Shown: positions 3,741 through 5,340 of the stretch, one piece after another
How the letters are laid out: each line of letters opens with the position of its first letter
How positions within the stretch are numbered: the first letter of the stretch is position 1
From: Spirochaetaceae bacterium UBA1306
GTDB lineage: Bacteria > Spirochaetota > Spirochaetia > Treponematales > Rectinemataceae
Assembly (NCBI GenBank): GCA_002307245.1
Contig: DBTW01000012.1
Coordinates: 18,079 to 23,418, forward strand
Direction: 5' to 3'
Length of the DNA stretch: 5,340 nucleotides
Made by a program: the position numbers and the translations under genes
Notes under the pieces: model-generated
What the model was told of the DNA's origin: nothing
Seen by the model: the letters and a program-made list of their open reading frames with translations, nothing else
Databases searched by the model: none

Positions 3741-5340
3741 ATTGGAACAAGAAAGACGTATCTCCCCAGTCGGTGAAGGAGCTGTCGAGCCGCTACGGCC
3801 TCGACCTCCTCACGGCCTCGATACTCGCGCGCCGAGGCATCACGGACCCTGCGGAGCTCCTTTTCTTCCTCGAGGACGATCCCCGCTACCTCCGCAACCC
3901 CTTCCTCTTCGCGCAGATGGAGGACGCGGTCGACCGCATGCTCCTCGCGGCCGACGAGAGCGAGAAGGTCCTCGTCTTCGGCGACCGCGACACCGACGGA
4001 GTCACGGCGACCGTCCTCATGGTCGAGGCCCTGGCCGAGCTCGGCATCGAGGCCTCCTGGCGCGTACCGGTCGCCAAGGAAGCCTACGGCCTCTCGATAG
4101 CCGCGGTGGAGGCCTTCGCGGCCGAGGGCGGCACTCTCATTATCACCGTCGACTGCGGGATCTCCAACCACGCCGAGGTGGAGCGCGCCGCGGCGCTCGG
4201 CATCGACGTGATAATCGCCGACCATCACCGCCTCCAGGCCGGGGATCCCCCGGCGGCCCTCGCCGTCATCGACCCCAAGCTGCCCGATTCGGGCTACCCT
4301 TTTCGCGACCTCGCCGGCTGCGGCGTCGTCTACAAGCTCGCCTCGGCCCTGAAGCTCGCCCGCACCGGCATCTACAAGCAGGACGTGGCACTCCTCAACG
4401 TCCGCCCCGTAAACGAGGCCTACGCCGTCGAGGCGGTCAGGCTCTCCAACCTGGTCGAGACGGGCCGCATCCGGGAGACCATCGTCCCCGGCATGGTCGA
4501 CCTTGGCCGCACCCGCCTCGTGCCCTTCCTGCAAGGCAGGCAGATCTTCGTCTGGGACGGCCCGCTCCAGAAGAAGCTCCTCGAAAAAGCCCTGGGCAAG
4601 GGGGCAGAAGTCCTGTTCTACGACCTGGCGCCCGACGCGGCCGAGTACATACCGGCGACCAAGGGCATGAGCCTACTCCGGCTCAAGGAGCTCTCGCGGA
4701 TCGGCCGCTACTCGAGCGAGGGCCTCGAGGAGATCGACGTCCTCGAGAACCTCTTCGTAAGCTTCGCCCTCAAGAAGGCCGATTGGTTCGGCGAGGACGA
4801 CCTCCTGCGCCTCCAGCTCGTCGCCCTCGGCACCATAGCCGACCTCATGCCGCTACGCGACGAGAACCGCATCCTCGTGCGCCGCGGGCTCGCCGCCCTC
4901 AATCAGAGGCCGCGGGCGGGCCTCTCCGAGCTCCTCCAAAAGGCGGCCTTGCTGGGCAAGAAGCTCGGGGCGGGAGACATCGCCTGGCAGGTGACGCCGG
5001 TCGTCAACGCCGCCGGCCGAATGGGGGCCGCGGACAAGGCCGTAGCCCTCTTCCTCGGGAAGGACCGACCCTCGCGGGAAGCCTCGGCCGAGGAAGTCCT
5101 GCAGATGAACGTCGAGCGCCGCCGCCTCGGGGGCGAGACCTGGGACATAGTCTATCCCCTCGCCAGGGCGAGCCTGACCAAGCACGGCGACAAACTGGTC
5201 CTCGTCGGCTCGCCCGAGGTCTTCCGCGGCGTCACCGGCCTCATCGCCTCCAAGGTGACCGGCGTCCTCAAGGTTCCCGCCATCGTCGCCTCATTCCAGG
5301 AGGACGGCACGGCCGTAGGCTCGATCCGCTCGGCCCGAGG
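3737..5340 (+). CDS. recJ: single-stranded-DNA-specific exonuclease RecJ, 3' part cut by window edge
   Basis: RecJ is a DHH-family Mn/Mg-dependent 5'-3' exonuclease that resects DNA ends in the RecF pathway and acts in mismatch and base-excision repair. The window holds 534 codons with no stop. Visible motifs in order are: VFGDRDTDGVTAT (Asp83, Asp85, Asp87), TVDCGIS (Asp139), ADHH (Asp162, His163, His164), VIDPK (Asp179), GCGVVYKL (194-201), LVALGTIADLMPL (Asp369), VNAAGRMG (Asn424-Gly430) and the DHHA1 motif GSIRS (528-532). These match a catalytically competent enzyme. Two things are unusual. The normally aromatic residue in motif I is Arg84, and about 145 residues (roughly 212-357) are inserted between GCGVVYKL and LVALGT, where ordinary RecJ has a short link. 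The C-terminal OB-fold region lies beyond the edge. The ATG at 3737 has GAAGG seven bases upstream and lies ten bases after the phosphorylase gene. Confidence 0.93.
   Translation, partial: MNWNKKDVSPQSVKELSSRYGLDLLTASILARRGITDPAELLFFLEDDPRYLRNPFLFAQMEDAVDRMLLAADESEKVLVFGDRDTDGVTATVLMVEALAELGIEASWRVPVAKEAYGLSIAAVEAFAAEGGTLIITVDCGISNHAEVERAAALGIDVIIADHHRLQAGDPPAALAVIDPKLPDSGYPFRDLAGCGVVYKLASALKLARTGIYKQDVALLNVRPVNEAYAVEAVRLSNLVETGRIRETIVPGMVDLGRTRLVPFLQGRQIFVWDGPLQKKLLEKALGKGAEVLFYDLAPDAAEYIPATKGMSLLRLKELSRIGRYSSEGLEEIDVLENLFVSFALKKADWFGEDDLLRLQLVALGTIADLMPLRDENRILVRRGLAALNQRPRAGLSELLQKAALLGKKLGAGDIAWQVTPVVNAAGRMGAADKAVALFLGKDRPSREASAEEVLQMNVERRRLGGETWDIVYPLARASLTKHGDKLVLVGSPEVFRGVTGLIASKVTGVLKVPAIVASFQEDGTAVGSIRSAR

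Noticed and set aside
2530..3750. 406-codon minus-strand open frame opposite the phosphorylase gene
   Set aside because: The translation is a Gly/Asp/Leu/Val-rich composition with no domain. The plus-strand frame is an unmistakable phosphorylase. Long antisense frames are expected when third positions are nearly always G or C.
3713..4534. 273-codon minus-strand open frame opposite recJ
   Set aside because: It shows the same antisense composition and no recognisable motif, and sits opposite the conserved RecJ catalytic motifs.

Overview
The window is high in G+C, with third codon positions mostly G or C. It reads as a compact bacterial chromosomal segment with five recognisable protein genes. 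On the minus strand lies a HAD-family phosphatase. Diverging from it on the plus strand are a rhomboid intramembrane protease, recO, a thymidine/pyrimidine-nucleoside phosphorylase and the first 534 codons of recJ, which runs off the right edge. I see no rRNA, tRNA, CRISPR array, insertion sequence or phage gene. The style of RecO (KSKLRSL and the FVYLDPIKDF...VRDSYPALRE stretch) and of RecJ (GDRDTDG motif, large internal insert) recalls spirochaetes of the Treponema/Spirochaeta group. That is a memory-based inference; the high G+C would point to a GC-rich lineage, not the familiar low-GC treponemes.

Layout. Positions 4-42 hold a GC-rich hairpin that overlaps the HAD stop codon and probably ends its transcript. 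Positions 40-678 (minus) encode a 212-residue HAD hydrolase with all four motifs, of the pyrimidine 5'-nucleotidase type. Positions 679-738 are a 60-bp divergent gap with an AT-rich island carrying overlapping -10 boxes for both directions. Positions 739-1449 encode the rhomboid protease. Positions 1449-2207 encode RecO, whose GTG start overlaps the rhomboid stop by one base. Positions 2208-2415 are a leader with promoter-like boxes and a strong three-tiered hairpin; the same DNA can be read as a doubtful 69-codon ORF. Positions 2416-3726 encode the nucleoside phosphorylase. Ten bases later recJ starts at 3737, bridged by a 5-codon minicistron whose ends overlap both neighbours.

How the genes work together. 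RecO and RecJ belong to the same recombinational repair (RecFOR) pathway: RecJ resects 5' ends and RecO loads RecA. The phosphorylase splits (deoxy)pyrimidine nucleosides. If the HAD protein is a pyrimidine 5'-nucleotidase, the two would be consecutive steps of pyrimidine nucleotide breakdown, and RecJ releases the mononucleotides that could feed it. That functional chain is inference. The tight spacing suggests two co-transcribed units: rhomboid-recO, and phosphorylase-recJ with its own promoter plus possible read-through.

The points most worth a second look are the roughly 145-residue insertion inside the RecJ catalytic core, which looks like a degenerate DnaQ-type exonuclease domain; the deoA-recJ minicistron; the possibly leaderless rhomboid gene; and the structured leader before the phosphorylase gene.
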